Shown piece by piece: positions 40,905 to 50,474 of a DNA stretch of 64,000 nucleotides; within the stretch, counting starts at the first letter, position 1, and the number at the start of each line of letters is the position of its first letter. The stretch is from Mycolicibacterium frederiksbergense (GTDB taxonomy: Bacteria; Actinomycetota; Actinomycetes; Mycobacteriales; Mycobacteriaceae): NCBI RefSeq assembly GCF_012223425.1, contig NZ_CP038797.1:63353-127352 (forward strand), read 5' to 3'. The position numbers were made by a program, and so were the translations under genes. The notes under the pieces were generated by a model. That model was not told the DNA's origin, searched no databases, and saw only the letters and a list, made by a program, of their open reading frames with translations.

Positions 40905-41753
40905 TCACCGCGCCGCACCCCCGGTAGCGAACCAATTCCGGCTCGGTGTGAGCTGCACGAGATCTGACATCGCCGCCCGGAACCGCGCGTAGGTGCCGGG
41001 CCCGAAAGTCACCCACAGGCGGGGACCCTGTTTGCCTACCGCGGAGAGCACCCGCCCGTAGGAGGTGTCCGCAACGAAGACACCGGCCTTGGTGTCCACG
41101 GTTTGAATGCCGCGGTTCTCCCGCATCACGATCTCGCAGCGCTGACCGGTGTAAGCCGAGACTTCGTTGAGGATCTTGGCGGTCTGGACGTCGACTCCGA
41201 GTTCCCCACGCAAAGCGCGGATCATGTCTCCTGGCGTCGCGGACGCGGACAGCTCGGCGATCTGGTCCAGGGGCAGGGTCACCGTTTCGAATTCCGCCGG
41301 CGCCGGGGCGAGCACCTCTTCTGTTTCACGCATCGCCGACCAGATCGGCGTGGACACAACGTCGTCGAGCGATTCGGTCGTCGACCACACGGCCTGGATC
41401 ACCATCTCGTCGTTGCGCCGCAGCGCCATCACGTGTGTATCCCCCTGGCGGGCGATGACCGCGCGCCGCATGCGGTCCTCCTGCAGGGCGCGCAGGGTGA
41501 CCTCGATATCGGGGCGTTCGAGCACCCTCATCCAGGAGGCCAGCGTCGGGTCGACGGTGCCGTTGATGTCGATCAGTCCGGCGTCGATCAAGATGGGGAC
41601 GGTGACATCGTCGACGGCAGCCTGGTCTTGGGGGTAGTAGACGTTCTCCATCAGGGCCAGTACCGGGGAAATGCTGTCGATGCCCATCAGTCGCTTGATG
41701 AACAGCGCCGAGTCCACGCTCAGATGCGCGGCCGCCAGGATGTCTTTCGCCAT
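40905..41753 (-). CDS. espG: ESX secretion chaperone EspG
   Basis: 282 aa. EspG-type sequence (LSVDSALFIKRLMGIDSISPVLALMENVYYPQDQ...; TPGDMIRALRGELGVDVQTAKILNEVSAYTGQRCEIVMREN) ending FRAAMSDLVQLTPSRNWFATG. EspG binds the tips of PE-PPE pairs in the cytoplasm and delivers them to their own ESX system. It lies downstream of the Esx genes, separated by a strong terminator-like hairpin, so it probably starts a second transcription unit with the espI-like gene and eccD-mycP-eccE. Confidence 0.92.
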   Translation of the reverse strand: MAKDILAAAHLSVDSALFIKRLMGIDSISPVLALMENVYYPQDQAAVDDVTVPILIDAGLIDINGTVDPTLASWMRVLERPDIEVTLRALQEDRMRRAVIARQGDTHVMALRRNDEMVIQAVWSTTESLDDVVSTPIWSAMRETEEVLAPAPAEFETVTLPLDQIAELSASATPGDMIRALRGELGVDVQTAKILNEVSAYTGQRCEIVMRENRGIQTVDTKAGVFVADTSYGRVLSAVGKQGPRLWVTFGPGTYARFRAAMSDLVQLTPSRNWFATGGAAR

Positions 41754-41834
41754 AGCCGCCGATGCTACCCGCGCTAGGACCGTATTCTGCCTGCGCGAGA
41801 ACGCTTTTCACGTCGACCTTCTACCGGTGACGCA

Positions 41835-41876
41835 ACAGGGCGCCTCGACCCATTTCGATGGATCGAGGCGCCCTGT
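41835..41876. terminator. Strong hairpin terminator between esx genes and espG
   Basis: Perfect 14-bp inverted repeat (ACAGGGCGCCTCGA at 41835-41848 and its complement at 41863-41876) with a 14-nt loop, in the 143-bp gap after the last esx gene. There is no long T run. It may also stabilise the esx mRNA. Confidence 0.78.
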
Positions 41877-41897
41877 CCTCGACGTGCTGAAAGCAGA

Positions 41898-42194
41898 TCA
41901 GCCGGGGAAGTACCCCATCATCTGCTTCTCGTTTCCCTGCATCCCCTGGATGCCGTTGTGGTAGGAATTCACGCCCCGCTGCACGACCTCGATCTGGTCC
42001 TGGCAGACACCCTCGAACTTGGTGAAGCAGTCCAGGAACGTGTTGGCGGTGTCGCCGTGGAAGCTTCCCAGCAGGGTCTGCTTGTTCGCCCGGCCAGCAT
42101 CGAGCAGGCCCTGCGCGGTGGTCCCGCAGGTCTGCAGCTGCCCGGCGATCCCTTCCATCAACGGATAGTTGTAGTGAACTTCGTCTCCGGCCAT
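41898..42194 (-). CDS. WXG100-like Esx protein (EsxA-type)
   Basis: 98 aa, helix-turn-helix hairpin fold. The turn reads LLGSFHGDTANTF, where Phe takes the place of Trp in the W-x-G turn (F-H-G). The C-terminus ends QGNEKQMMGYFPG. It is made with the 106-aa partner upstream (55 nt apart) and should form a heterodimer secreted through this ESX system. It contains an unusual pair of cysteines (CGTTAQ, CFTKFEGVCQ). Confidence 0.86.
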   Translation of the reverse strand: MAGDEVHYNYPLMEGIAGQLQTCGTTAQGLLDAGRANKQTLLGSFHGDTANTFLDCFTKFEGVCQDQIEVVQRGVNSYHNGIQGMQGNEKQMMGYFPG

Positions 42195-42249
42195 GATGTG
42201 TTGTCTCCTTGTGTGTCAGTGGTTTTGGGTGATCAGGTGTCGGCGCGGG

Positions 42250-42570
42250 CTAGTGGAACGGGCTGACGACACCCGTGATCTGCTGGAAGTCCGCGGCGGC
42301 GGAGGATTCCTGGTTGTCGGTCGAGCCGAGACCGAACTGCAGCGCCTCGCGGATCTGATCGAGAACCACGTTGTTACTGGTGGCGACCTGGTGGACATCG
42401 CTGATCCACGTCTGGAACGAGGCCGACATCTGGCCGCGGTTGGCCGTCATGGCGCTGTCGGCGACGACCATCATCTGCTTGTTGTTGGCCTGTGCCGAAT
42501 CGACCAGACCCTGGAAGCTGGCGGTCTGGGCCGCCTGGACAGCCATGTCCATGTTGAATGGCATACTCAC
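42250..42570 (-). CDS. Esx partner protein (EsxB-type)
   Basis: 106 aa starting MSMPFNMDMAVQAAQTASFQGLVDSAQANNKQMMVVADSAM. Two long helices joined by a turn (SFQTWISD) fit a WXG100 relative. The C-terminal tail SSAAADFQQITGVVSPFH is the likely export-signal side. The pair follows pe and ppe, the standard order of ESX substrate genes. A classical W-x-G is not evident, so the turn may be at SFQTW. Confidence 0.82.
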   Translation of the reverse strand: MSMPFNMDMAVQAAQTASFQGLVDSAQANNKQMMVVADSAMTANRGQMSASFQTWISDVHQVATSNNVVLDQIREALQFGLGSTDNQESSAAADFQQITGVVSPFH

Positions 42571-42710
42571 AACGAACTCCGTTTCTTTGAAATGGTGGTG
42601 GTGTTCTCTGAACTGGTGGTGGTGCTGCCGCTCCTGGACTCACACGCCACCATGGCGCGCCGCGCTCCGAACAGCCTTGAGCGCAAGTGTGGGGGCAGGC
42701 GCGCTGCCAT

Positions 42711-44054
42711 CTAACTGGTTTCCTGGGTGTCGGGTGTCTGCCTCTCTGAGACCAAGGCGCCGGCCGACACAGACTCCTCCTCATCGGGGACGTACCCCCA
42801 GATCGGAGTGAGTTCTGTATCAGGACGTTTGACCGTCACCTTCTCCTCGTCACGGCGGTTGCCGTGGCGCATGGGCATCCCCGACCCGCCAGGGCGGGCC
42901 GCAGGAGCGCCGCTGCTGGGCGCAGCGGGTGCCGCCGGCGATGCCGATCCCGGAAGGGGACCATCCCAGCCGCCGGGAAACCGGAATCCCGTTGACGCAC
43001 CGGACAATCCGGACAGACCCGGCACCCGGATGGCCGCGGCCAGTCCGCCACCGCCCGAGCTTCCAGCCAACCGGTCCAGCGTGGAAGAGCTGGGCTGGGT
43101 ATCGAAAAACCCGGGCTGCTCCAGGCGGTGCTCCGGTGACACCTGACTCATCAGGTTGCTCATCTGCGAGGCGAACTGTTGGCCCATCTGCTGGCCCTGT
43201 TGCAGCGCCTGCTGCGGCGCCTGCATCACGGTCTGACCGATCTGCGCGGCCTGCTGCGGGATCTGCTGCACCAACTGCTGGGCCATCTGGTCTTCGGTCC
43301 GATTCGCCTCACGCTGCAGGCCGTTCTCTCGAAACCGTGTCACAGCGGCTTGGGCCTCGGCCTTCTGCGCGCCGTCGGCCGTGCGCTGAGCCATCCACGC
43401 CGCCGCTGACGCGGCACCACCGACCTTGCCCTTGAGCACGGCGGCAGCGTTCTGCGCCTTGATCGCCTGCATCCGGACCGTGTCGGTGGCCGCCATCGCC
43501 GCGTTGAGGGCCTGCGTGATGACCGGGGGAAAGCTGGTCACCCCGGTCAGTGGGGGCAGTTTCGTGAAGGGAACCGGGGTGGTGTTGGCGACCGTCTGTG
43601 CCAGGTAGTTGGTCTGCACGGCGACGTCGCGCATCCACATCTCCATGTACTGGCCCTCTTTGATACCGATGGGCACAGTGTTGAAACCGAGGAAGTTCGT
43701 CGCGTGCAAGGTGGCGGTGGTGACGCGGTTCTCCACGATCTCCGCCATCTGGGCCATCGTGGTGTACGCCTCGGTGAACGCCGCCGCCTGCGCGGCCGTG
43801 CGCGCCGACTGGGCGAGGACCTGCGCCTGCAGCATGCGATTGACCATGATGAACTGCATCACGGTGCGCTGCATGGCCATCGCGGCCTCGCCTTGCCAGG
43901 AGGCGCCCAGGTAAGCCATCAGCGCGGTGAGCCGGTCGATGGAGACCTCGTAGGCGATGCCGGCGGCGGTGTACTCCGCCGACGCTGCGGTCATTGGAGC
44001 GGCGCCGGCGCCCGACATCAGCCGGCCGGTGATCACCTCAGGAGGGCCGAACAT
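42711..44054 (-). CDS. PPE-family protein
   Basis: 447 aa. It starts MFGPPEVITGRLMSGAGAAPMTAASAEYTAAG, with the PPE motif at residues 4-6, and has the SWQGEAAMAM W-x-G turn within the roughly 180-residue PPE domain. The rest is Gln/Ala/Gly/Pro-rich (QQAPQQALQQGQQMGQQFASQMSNLMSQV) and ends in a conserved-looking tail TELTPIWGYVPDEEES, as in ESX-1-type PPE68 proteins. ATG 44054 is chosen for GGGGAGG just upstream; a GTG 18 nt earlier is open. It is secreted with the PE partner, and EspG should bind its tip. Confidence 0.93.
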   Translation of the reverse strand: MFGPPEVITGRLMSGAGAAPMTAASAEYTAAGIAYEVSIDRLTALMAYLGASWQGEAAMAMQRTVMQFIMVNRMLQAQVLAQSARTAAQAAAFTEAYTTMAQMAEIVENRVTTATLHATNFLGFNTVPIGIKEGQYMEMWMRDVAVQTNYLAQTVANTTPVPFTKLPPLTGVTSFPPVITQALNAAMAATDTVRMQAIKAQNAAAVLKGKVGGAASAAAWMAQRTADGAQKAEAQAAVTRFRENGLQREANRTEDQMAQQLVQQIPQQAAQIGQTVMQAPQQALQQGQQMGQQFASQMSNLMSQVSPEHRLEQPGFFDTQPSSSTLDRLAGSSGGGGLAAAIRVPGLSGLSGASTGFRFPGGWDGPLPGSASPAAPAAPSSGAPAARPGGSGMPMRHGNRRDEEKVTVKRPDTELTPIWGYVPDEEESVSAGALVSERQTPDTQETS

Positions 44055-44227
44055 CGACACCTCCCCAGACACCCGCAGCTGCCGCCACTCGGGCGACGTT
44101 CACTTCGGGGGGAGCGTGCCAATAGCTTCCCCGCTCTGGGCAGACAGCCAGCGCACCGCGCCCGGACACTGAGGTGCCGGGCGCCTGAGGCTGCTGGTCC
44201 GCAATCATGATCGTGGCGTGTACCCGG

Positions 44228-44524
44228 TTACAGGTACTGCGACCCGTTGGCCGCGTCGACGGTGGTGTAGCTGGCGTCGACGACGCCCAAAGTCCCCGCG
44301 TAGCGCGCCAGCTCCAGGAACCCCATCGAAGCGGTGCCGAGCAGGTCCGCCGACTGTGCGCTGGTGTTCGCGGTGGCCAGCATGGACGCCTCATCGGTGC
44401 CGGCCGGAACCGGCGCCATGATGACCGGCGCACCGCCGGCGATGACGCCTGCGGTGGATGCCACATTGGAGGCCACATCGGCAACGCTCGCCATCATGAC
44501 CGCGGTTTCAACGTTGGTGATCAC
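44228..44524 (-). CDS. PE-family protein
   Basis: 98 aa, a PE domain only: helical hairpin MITNVETAVMMASVADVASNVASTAG...TANTSAQSADLLGTASMGFLELARYAGTLGVVDASYTTVDAANGSQYL, with the C-terminal export motif YxxxD (YTTVD) near the end. GTG 44524 is chosen because GAGG lies 7 nt upstream; TTG 44530 is open. The Pro-Glu motif itself is not conserved at the start. It should pair with the PPE protein downstream (gap of 173 nt). Confidence 0.82.
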   Translation of the reverse strand: MITNVETAVMMASVADVASNVASTAGVIAGGAPVIMAPVPAGTDEASMLATANTSAQSADLLGTASMGFLELARYAGTLGVVDASYTTVDAANGSQYL

Positions 44525-44572
44525 TAGCAAACCTCATTCCCCTGGTGCCACGGATCGCCGCCCGCGGCAATA

Positions 44573-44588
44573 TTACCTGTGATGGTAA
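44573..44588 (-). promoter_or_regulatory. Inverted repeat/operator-like element upstream of pe
   Basis: TTACC-TGTGAT-GGTAA, a 5-bp inverted repeat in an AT-rich patch 50 nt before the pe start. On the minus strand it includes the -10-like TAATAT. A related sequence occurs upstream of the WhiB operon. Confidence 0.45.
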
Positions 44589-44656
44589 AACTCTGCACCA
44601 GCCTAGCGCCACTGTGAAGGGGCGGTGTCGCACTTTTTTCCTGTTCCGCGCTGTGC

Positions 44657-44680
44657 CGGCGGCGGCGGCGGCGGCGGCGG
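44657..44680. repeat. (CGG)8 trinucleotide repeat between eccC and pe
   Basis: Eight perfect CGG units, 11 bp after the eccC stop. It could vary by slippage but lies outside coding sequence. Confidence 0.85.
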
Positions 44681-44691
44681 TCGCATGTTCA

Positions 44692-47600
44692 TCAGTCCCC
44701 GAGGCTGTCATCGTCGCTGTACCGAATGCCCGACCATGCGGCCTGAACTCTGCCCTTGCGCGCGAAGCCCGACTCCAGATAGCGGGCGCGGCCGGGGATG
44801 CCGAAGTTCTCGAACTTCTGATCACCGATCTGACCGTCGAACTTGTTACCCGAGAGCATCACCGTGGGTGCCGCGTCCCCGATCAGGCGGCGCAGAATCG
44901 GGTCCCTGTTCACCGCGATGAAGAACTCCTCAGCAGCTCGGGCGAGCACGAAGTGCCACCCCTTGGCCAACGCCTCGTTCTCCAGCTGCGGCAGCATCTT
45001 GAAGATCGCCGGCTGGTCCCCGAAATTCCTGGTGTTGGCGAACAGGTGGTAGTCGTCGATGATCATGAAGATCTCCGGGCCCGACCACCACGAACGCGCT
45101 GCCCGCGTTTTCGCGTCGATGCCCGGGGGCAGCTCGCGTGCTCCCAGGTTGTAGCGGTCCCACAGCTTGACGACCGCAGCGGCCAGTTCGTCGTCATTGG
45201 TGACGTAGGCGAACAGGTTCTTGTCGCTGATCTTGCCCAGGTGCCGGCGCCGCGGGTCGATGAAGATGACCGCGGCATCGTCGACGCCGCCGGGGAACCG
45301 GCGCGTGATGCTGTCGTAGATTGCCCCGATCGCCTCGCTCTTGCCTGACTTCGCGTTGCCCGCGATGAGCAGGTGGGGCTCGCGCCACATCTCGGCGTAG
45401 GCGGGGGTGAGCCGTTCCTCCTGGATGCCGAAGGCCAGGCGCAGCTGCCGACGCGGGTCCCAGACTCCCCCGTTTTTCTCGACCGCTCGGTGGTCGGCTT
45501 CCAGGACCATCTCGGCGAGGTGGTCGTAGGTCAGCGAGGTGGGCAGCGTGCGCAGACGTTCGGCCGAGCTGGTGGCGAACTGGTCGGCAATCTGGCGCAC
45601 CAGCGCCGACATGCCCTCGTTGATCGAGGTCTGGTCCTGGACGCCGTCGATGCGGGGCAGCGCGACGAGCCCCTGCAGCGTTGAGCCTGTGGCCAGGACG
45701 TGTCCCGGGGATTGGCGACGGTTCTTGGACAGGGCGTTGTCGATGCGGGAGAACTCATCGGTGTCCAGCTCGATGACCGCTTCCATGTGCGGTTCGATGC
45801 CGCGCATCTCGACGACGCGCGTTGTCGACATCACCAGGTGCACGCCATAGTTCAGAGCACCGGCGATCAGCGACTCAACTTCATTGCCGCGGTATTGCAG
45901 CACCTGCCCTTCGGAAACGGCTGCGTCCCATCCGTCGATCATGATGTAGACGTCGCCGTAGTGATCCTCGCGCAGCAGCGGGTGATCGGGGTTGGTGCGT
46001 AGCTTGCGGTAGTCGGCCATGGTGCCGATCTTGTTGTCCCGGAAGAGCCGCTCGCGGTCGGTGATCAAGCTGCGCACCTGGGAAAGCATGCGGTTGATGG
46101 CGTCGTGCTCGGACCTGGTGGCCACCCCGCCAACGTGCGGGAGATCTGCCAGCGGGCCTAGGCCGCCGCCGGCGTAGTCGACCAGATACATCTGCACCTG
46201 CTCGGGGGTGTTGTGCAGTGCCAGTGAGCAGGCCAGCGTCTTGAGGGCGGTGGACTTGCCCTTCTGCGCACCGCCGAGGATCAGGACGTTCTGGTTGGCA
46301 GTGTCGATGGTCCACGTCGGCTGGGAATGCTTGACCGGATCGTCGAACATGCCCATCGGCACACGCAGCTGCGGCAGCGCGGTATTGGCCGGCACGGCCC
46401 AGTCGCGCAGGGCGGGCTCGGCATCGTCGAGGGTCTTGACTTCCAGCGGCGGCAGCCACATCCGGTAGGGCGCCGGGAAACCCGAGTTCCGCAGAAGCTC
46501 GACGACGGTGGTGAAGATGGTCGGGGCCGCCTCGAGTTCCTCTTCGGTGCGCTCAGGTTCGCTGACCACCTCGACCGAGGCGTTGGCGTCCTTCGGCAGC
46601 GGCGCCTCGATCGCGGTGAAGGCCTGCGGCCCGACGAATCCCCCATCGTCGGAACGGGTCTGAGCGCGCTCGACGCTGATTTCCGAGGCCGGCGGGAAGT
46701 ATGCTGCGCCGGTGAAGCCGGCGTAGAACTGCGTCAGCTCACCGGCGCGGTCGCCGGCGCTGCCCAGCAGGATGCCATGCCCGGGTGTGCCGGGCAGGCG
46801 GTAGGCGGCATCGGAGCTGTCCAGCAGGGCCCGCGATTCCTGGGCGGTCTGGGTCTTCAAACCGATCTTGTAGCCGATGTTGGATTCCAGGCCACTGGTG
46901 CGACCGGAGATGTCGAGGTTCTGAGAGGCGAATAGCAGGTAGATACCCAAGGACCGGCCCACGCGGCCGATGCGCTTGAACAGGTTGCCGTAGTCGGGGT
47001 ACTCGGCGAGCAGCTCGGCGAACTCGTCGATGATGACGTACAGCGAGGGCAGCGGCGCGAGGTCGATGCCGCGCTCACGCAGCTGCTCGTAATCGCGGAT
47101 GTCCTTGACGTCGTAGCGGTTACTAAGTTCGTCGGCGCCGCGCAGGATCTGGAATCTGCGCGCGATCTCGCCGTCGATCATCTCGGCCATGCGCGAGACC
47201 AGGTGGGATTCCTGCTCCATGTTGGTGATGACCGCAGTGACATGGGGAAGGTCACCCATGCCCAGGAATGTCGGTCCGCCTTTGAAGTCGACCAGCAGCA
47301 GGTTGAGCATGTCCGGGGAGTGCGTCACGCACGCGTTGAGCACCAGGTTGCGCATGAACTCGGACTTGCCCGAACCTGTGGTGCCCAGCAGCTGCCCGTG
47401 CGGGCCGGTACCGCCGTCGGCGGCCTGCTTGATATCCAGGTCCAGCCGGTCACCATTGGCCAAGAACCCAATCGGGATGCGCAGGCGCCGCTTGTCGCCG
47501 TAGCGGCTGATCGCGCTCCAGGTGTCCATCGGGTCCAGGGAGCCGGGATCGCGCACCCGCATGAGCGTCCCCCAGTCGCGGCCACGCTCGGACTGCTTGG

Positions 47601-48873
47601 CTTGGCGCCCCAGACTGGTCAGCGATGTGACTTCGTACTTGGCCAGCTGCCGCGCCAGAGTCCGCGCATCGGTCAGCGAGACCTGATCGGCCAGAGCGAC
47701 TTTGGTCGGCTCGGCCAACGGCTTGTCGGCCTCGGTGCGCCACACGGTGCGGTCGGGGTCACAGCGCAGCACGATGCCCTCGCTGGAGGTCAGAGCATTC
47801 TCGGGCGGGTTGACCATCAGCCAGGTCACCCCGGCCCGCGGCGCGATGACCGAGTCGATGAGCTTGTCGTTGACCGCGGAGTCCACGATGACCAGCACGT
47901 GGCGGTACTTGTCGTTGACGAACTCGACATGGGGGTCGAAGTTCATCGTGAAGTCGATGAGCTTGGCCGGGTCCTCGTCGTCGTCCCCGCCGACGCTGGC
48001 GGTCAGTGTCGACCAGTCCGAGTACATCATTCGCGCGCTGCCCAGACGGTCCAGTTTGAACGGGTGCTGGGTGTGGGGCAACCACTTCATCCACGACCAC
48101 TGCGGCCCGTCCGGGTCGTCGGTGAGCACGACCATCGACAGGTTGTCCGGACCGTGGGTGACCGCAGCGTGCATCAGCATCGCGCGCAGCATGCCCAGCG
48201 CGACCTCCCGGTCCCCGGAGATCCCGATGATCGGGAACCGCGCGGTGGCCAGCGCCAACGGCATCCCGGACGCCGTGGTGTGGTGACGCAGGAACCGCAC
48301 GGTTTGCACCCAGCCCACCGGCTCCAGGAACTCTCCTGGAGGCGCCTCGGGGGCAACGATGCGCGCGGCCAGTTCCACCTCACCGACGCCGTAACGCAGC
48401 GCGGTGAATCCGTCGTTGGTGGGAGTGACCTCCCACATGCGTTCGTTGCCAATGAGACTGGGCAGCATCACCGGATCAGGGAAGGCGTGCTGCAGCCCTT
48501 CATGCATACTCAAGCCACGCTTGAACACCTTTTCCCGGGTGACCCCCAGGCCGCGGGTCTGGGCTTTGCGATCCGATAGCAGCTGCGCCCGCGAGGTCCC
48601 GCCCCCGCCGCTCTGGCCGAACATCATGCCGCCCATGCCCATGAGCATGATCAGCGGAAGCATGATGAACATCGGGTTGAAGCGCCCCGAGCGCATCATC
48701 AGCGCGACCATGCCGGCCAGCACCACCAGCATCAGCAGTGGCAGGCCCACGGTTCTGAGCTTCGATACCGGCTCACCCTCTTCGATCTCCTTGGGCGCCG
48801 GAACCTGAATCTCATCACGCGAGATCCGCGGGGGCTCGACCGGCATGAACGGCCGGTTGAAGCTGGTACGCAC
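44692..48873 (-). CDS. eccC: ESX secretion motor ATPase EccC
   Basis: 1,393 aa single-chain EccC. Two membrane helices near residues 45-85 (LPLLMLVVLAGMVALMM, FIMLPLIMLMGMGGMMF) are followed by FtsK/SpoIIIE-type ATPase domains with Walker A sequences GTTGSGKSEF (domain 1), GGAQKGKSTAL (domain 2) and GNAKSGKSEAI (domain 3). EccC binds Esx and PE-PPE signals and drives export. The chain is not split into Ca and Cb as in ESX-1. The GTG start directly follows the eccB stop. Confidence 0.96.
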   Translation of the reverse strand: MRTSFNRPFMPVEPPRISRDEIQVPAPKEIEEGEPVSKLRTVGLPLLMLVVLAGMVALMMRSGRFNPMFIMLPLIMLMGMGGMMFGQSGGGGTSRAQLLSDRKAQTRGLGVTREKVFKRGLSMHEGLQHAFPDPVMLPSLIGNERMWEVTPTNDGFTALRYGVGEVELAARIVAPEAPPGEFLEPVGWVQTVRFLRHHTTASGMPLALATARFPIIGISGDREVALGMLRAMLMHAAVTHGPDNLSMVVLTDDPDGPQWSWMKWLPHTQHPFKLDRLGSARMMYSDWSTLTASVGGDDDEDPAKLIDFTMNFDPHVEFVNDKYRHVLVIVDSAVNDKLIDSVIAPRAGVTWLMVNPPENALTSSEGIVLRCDPDRTVWRTEADKPLAEPTKVALADQVSLTDARTLARQLAKYEVTSLTSLGRQAKQSERGRDWGTLMRVRDPGSLDPMDTWSAISRYGDKRRLRIPIGFLANGDRLDLDIKQAADGGTGPHGQLLGTTGSGKSEFMRNLVLNACVTHSPDMLNLLLVDFKGGPTFLGMGDLPHVTAVITNMEQESHLVSRMAEMIDGEIARRFQILRGADELSNRYDVKDIRDYEQLRERGIDLAPLPSLYVIIDEFAELLAEYPDYGNLFKRIGRVGRSLGIYLLFASQNLDISGRTSGLESNIGYKIGLKTQTAQESRALLDSSDAAYRLPGTPGHGILLGSAGDRAGELTQFYAGFTGAAYFPPASEISVERAQTRSDDGGFVGPQAFTAIEAPLPKDANASVEVVSEPERTEEELEAAPTIFTTVVELLRNSGFPAPYRMWLPPLEVKTLDDAEPALRDWAVPANTALPQLRVPMGMFDDPVKHSQPTWTIDTANQNVLILGGAQKGKSTALKTLACSLALHNTPEQVQMYLVDYAGGGLGPLADLPHVGGVATRSEHDAINRMLSQVRSLITDRERLFRDNKIGTMADYRKLRTNPDHPLLREDHYGDVYIMIDGWDAAVSEGQVLQYRGNEVESLIAGALNYGVHLVMSTTRVVEMRGIEPHMEAVIELDTDEFSRIDNALSKNRRQSPGHVLATGSTLQGLVALPRIDGVQDQTSINEGMSALVRQIADQFATSSAERLRTLPTSLTYDHLAEMVLEADHRAVEKNGGVWDPRRQLRLAFGIQEERLTPAYAEMWREPHLLIAGNAKSGKSEAIGAIYDSITRRFPGGVDDAAVIFIDPRRRHLGKISDKNLFAYVTNDDELAAAVVKLWDRYNLGARELPPGIDAKTRAARSWWSGPEIFMIIDDYHLFANTRNFGDQPAIFKMLPQLENEALAKGWHFVLARAAEEFFIAVNRDPILRRLIGDAAPTVMLSGNKFDGQIGDQKFENFGIPGRARYLESGFARKGRVQAAWSGIRYSDDDSLGD

Positions 48874-50457
48874 CTACTTCACTTCCTTCTTGTCCAGTCC
48901 TGCGACAACAGGATTGAGGGGCACCCCGTCGTGACGGATGAGTGCGTCCTTCTGCGAGAGCGTGGGTCCCGGCGCGAACAGCGACACCACAACCCATGGC
49001 GCCGGCACCGGGTAGTGCAACTTCAGCGCGGTCAGGGTCACGTCGCCGGATTCTCTGTCAGAGGTGTCCAGCCCGAACCGCACACCGGTATCGGCGACCC
49101 AGAAATAGGACTCCCTCAGACGCGAATCCGTTGCCGCGCTGGTGACTTGCACAAACCGTCCGGTCGTTGAGGGCATGTACACCTGGTCGGCGGTCATACC
49201 CTCCGACGTCGGGGCGGACACCATCGGGACGATCGCCTTGACCTGTTCGGGCCGCAACGGCAAAGTGCGCCCGGTGACCACCTCGGTGCGCGCGGTTGGC
49301 TCGTCACCGAAGTGCGACCACGACCAGCACGTCACCGGCTCGTTGTCGGCGCTGACCAGCTCCACCGCGGCCTTCGGATAGAACGAAACCGCCAACATGG
49401 TCGACTTCGGCAGGGCTGCCAGCTCGTCCGGGCCGATCTCGACGGGCTCGGTGCTGACCTGGGGGTTGGCGGCCCGGATCATTGTCGCCGCGGTCAAACT
49501 GACCTCCTGCACCCCATCGGGCAGCGTGGCGTAGTAGGTCTGCTGACCAGCCAGGTCGCGCGCGGTGAGGATGGTGCCCACCGTCAGCGGACGGTTCTCC
49601 GCGAACGCCGGTCGTTCACCGACCCCGGGGATCGCCGGGGCGATCAGCGGCGGCTCGGCCGGGATTGCGTTGAACAGGCCCTGGGAGATCGGCAGGACGA
49701 GGTCCTCGGCATTGAGCCCCAGCGCGTCGGCGACGATCGGATCGGTGATGTCCAGCGTGGAACGGACCACGACTCCGTCGGGGCGAGAGTAGATCAGCCA
49801 TGTGCGGTTGTCGTAGCCCACCAGGCGGGCCTGGTCGCCACCCATCGTGGCGGTGTCAGCGCCCTTGGTCAGGACGCCGCCGATGGCTGTCGTGGTGACC
49901 GGCGAACGGGCCGTGGTCGGCAATCCGGACACTGGATCCAGCGGAACCGCTGAGCCGGTCATCGTGGTGTCGCACACCGTCCACACCGACCACGGGTCCT
50001 CGGCGTCGCGAATATCGTTGGGTGCCCCGGGTATTCCGACCAGCGATCCGCGCGGGTACTTGTCGATCTCGGCGGCGCCGGCCTTGACCGGACTGTCGGG
50101 CTGACCGACGATCAGCCGCGCCGAGGTCAGGTTGGCAACCGGATCCAGGCGGTCACCGACACGCACGTAGAGCGCGCCGCTGTCCTTGTCCATGACGATC
50201 TTGGCGTCCTTGACCTGCCCGGCCGGGGAGAACAAACCCCACACCACCGCGCCGAGGCAGACCACGACGCCGAGCAAGATGCCCAACACCAGCGGAGAGG
50301 ACTGCGCCCGCTGCGGGTCGTCGATCATCCGGGTGTCCCGGCGCACCAAGGCATGCTGCAGCCGGCGGTACAGGAACCGCCACCCGCTGACCTGATACTT
50401 CGCGGTGAGCCGGAAGCCGCGGCGGCGCCGCTGCTCGGGACCCTCCAGTTCAGCCAC
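48874..50457 (-). CDS. eccB: ESX secretion component EccB
   Basis: 527 aa. A basic cytoplasmic N-terminus typical of EccB (RRRGFRLTAKYQVSGWRFLYRRLQHALVRRDTRM) is followed by one membrane helix (about residues 54-76, LVLGILLGVVVCLGAVVWGLF) and a large periplasmic domain with repeats (LYVRVGDRLDPVANLTSARLIVG...). EccB links the membrane complex to the periplasm. It ends immediately before eccC and starts 17 nt after eccA. Confidence 0.95.
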   Translation of the reverse strand: MAELEGPEQRRRRGFRLTAKYQVSGWRFLYRRLQHALVRRDTRMIDDPQRAQSSPLVLGILLGVVVCLGAVVWGLFSPAGQVKDAKIVMDKDSGALYVRVGDRLDPVANLTSARLIVGQPDSPVKAGAAEIDKYPRGSLVGIPGAPNDIRDAEDPWSVWTVCDTTMTGSAVPLDPVSGLPTTARSPVTTTAIGGVLTKGADTATMGGDQARLVGYDNRTWLIYSRPDGVVVRSTLDITDPIVADALGLNAEDLVLPISQGLFNAIPAEPPLIAPAIPGVGERPAFAENRPLTVGTILTARDLAGQQTYYATLPDGVQEVSLTAATMIRAANPQVSTEPVEIGPDELAALPKSTMLAVSFYPKAAVELVSADNEPVTCWSWSHFGDEPTARTEVVTGRTLPLRPEQVKAIVPMVSAPTSEGMTADQVYMPSTTGRFVQVTSAATDSRLRESYFWVADTGVRFGLDTSDRESGDVTLTALKLHYPVPAPWVVVSLFAPGPTLSQKDALIRHDGVPLNPVVAGLDKKEVK

Positions 50458-50474
50458 GACTACTCTCCCAACGC

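Noticed and set aside
44657..44680. (CGG)8 repeat as a phase-variation switch
   Set aside because: It lies outside coding sequence and 130 nt from the pe start; no evidence of an effect on expression.
47203..48579. 458-codon plus-strand frame opposite eccC
   Set aside because: Antisense shadow of EccC, typical of GC-rich DNA; composition is unnatural (Arg, His, Gln, Gly).
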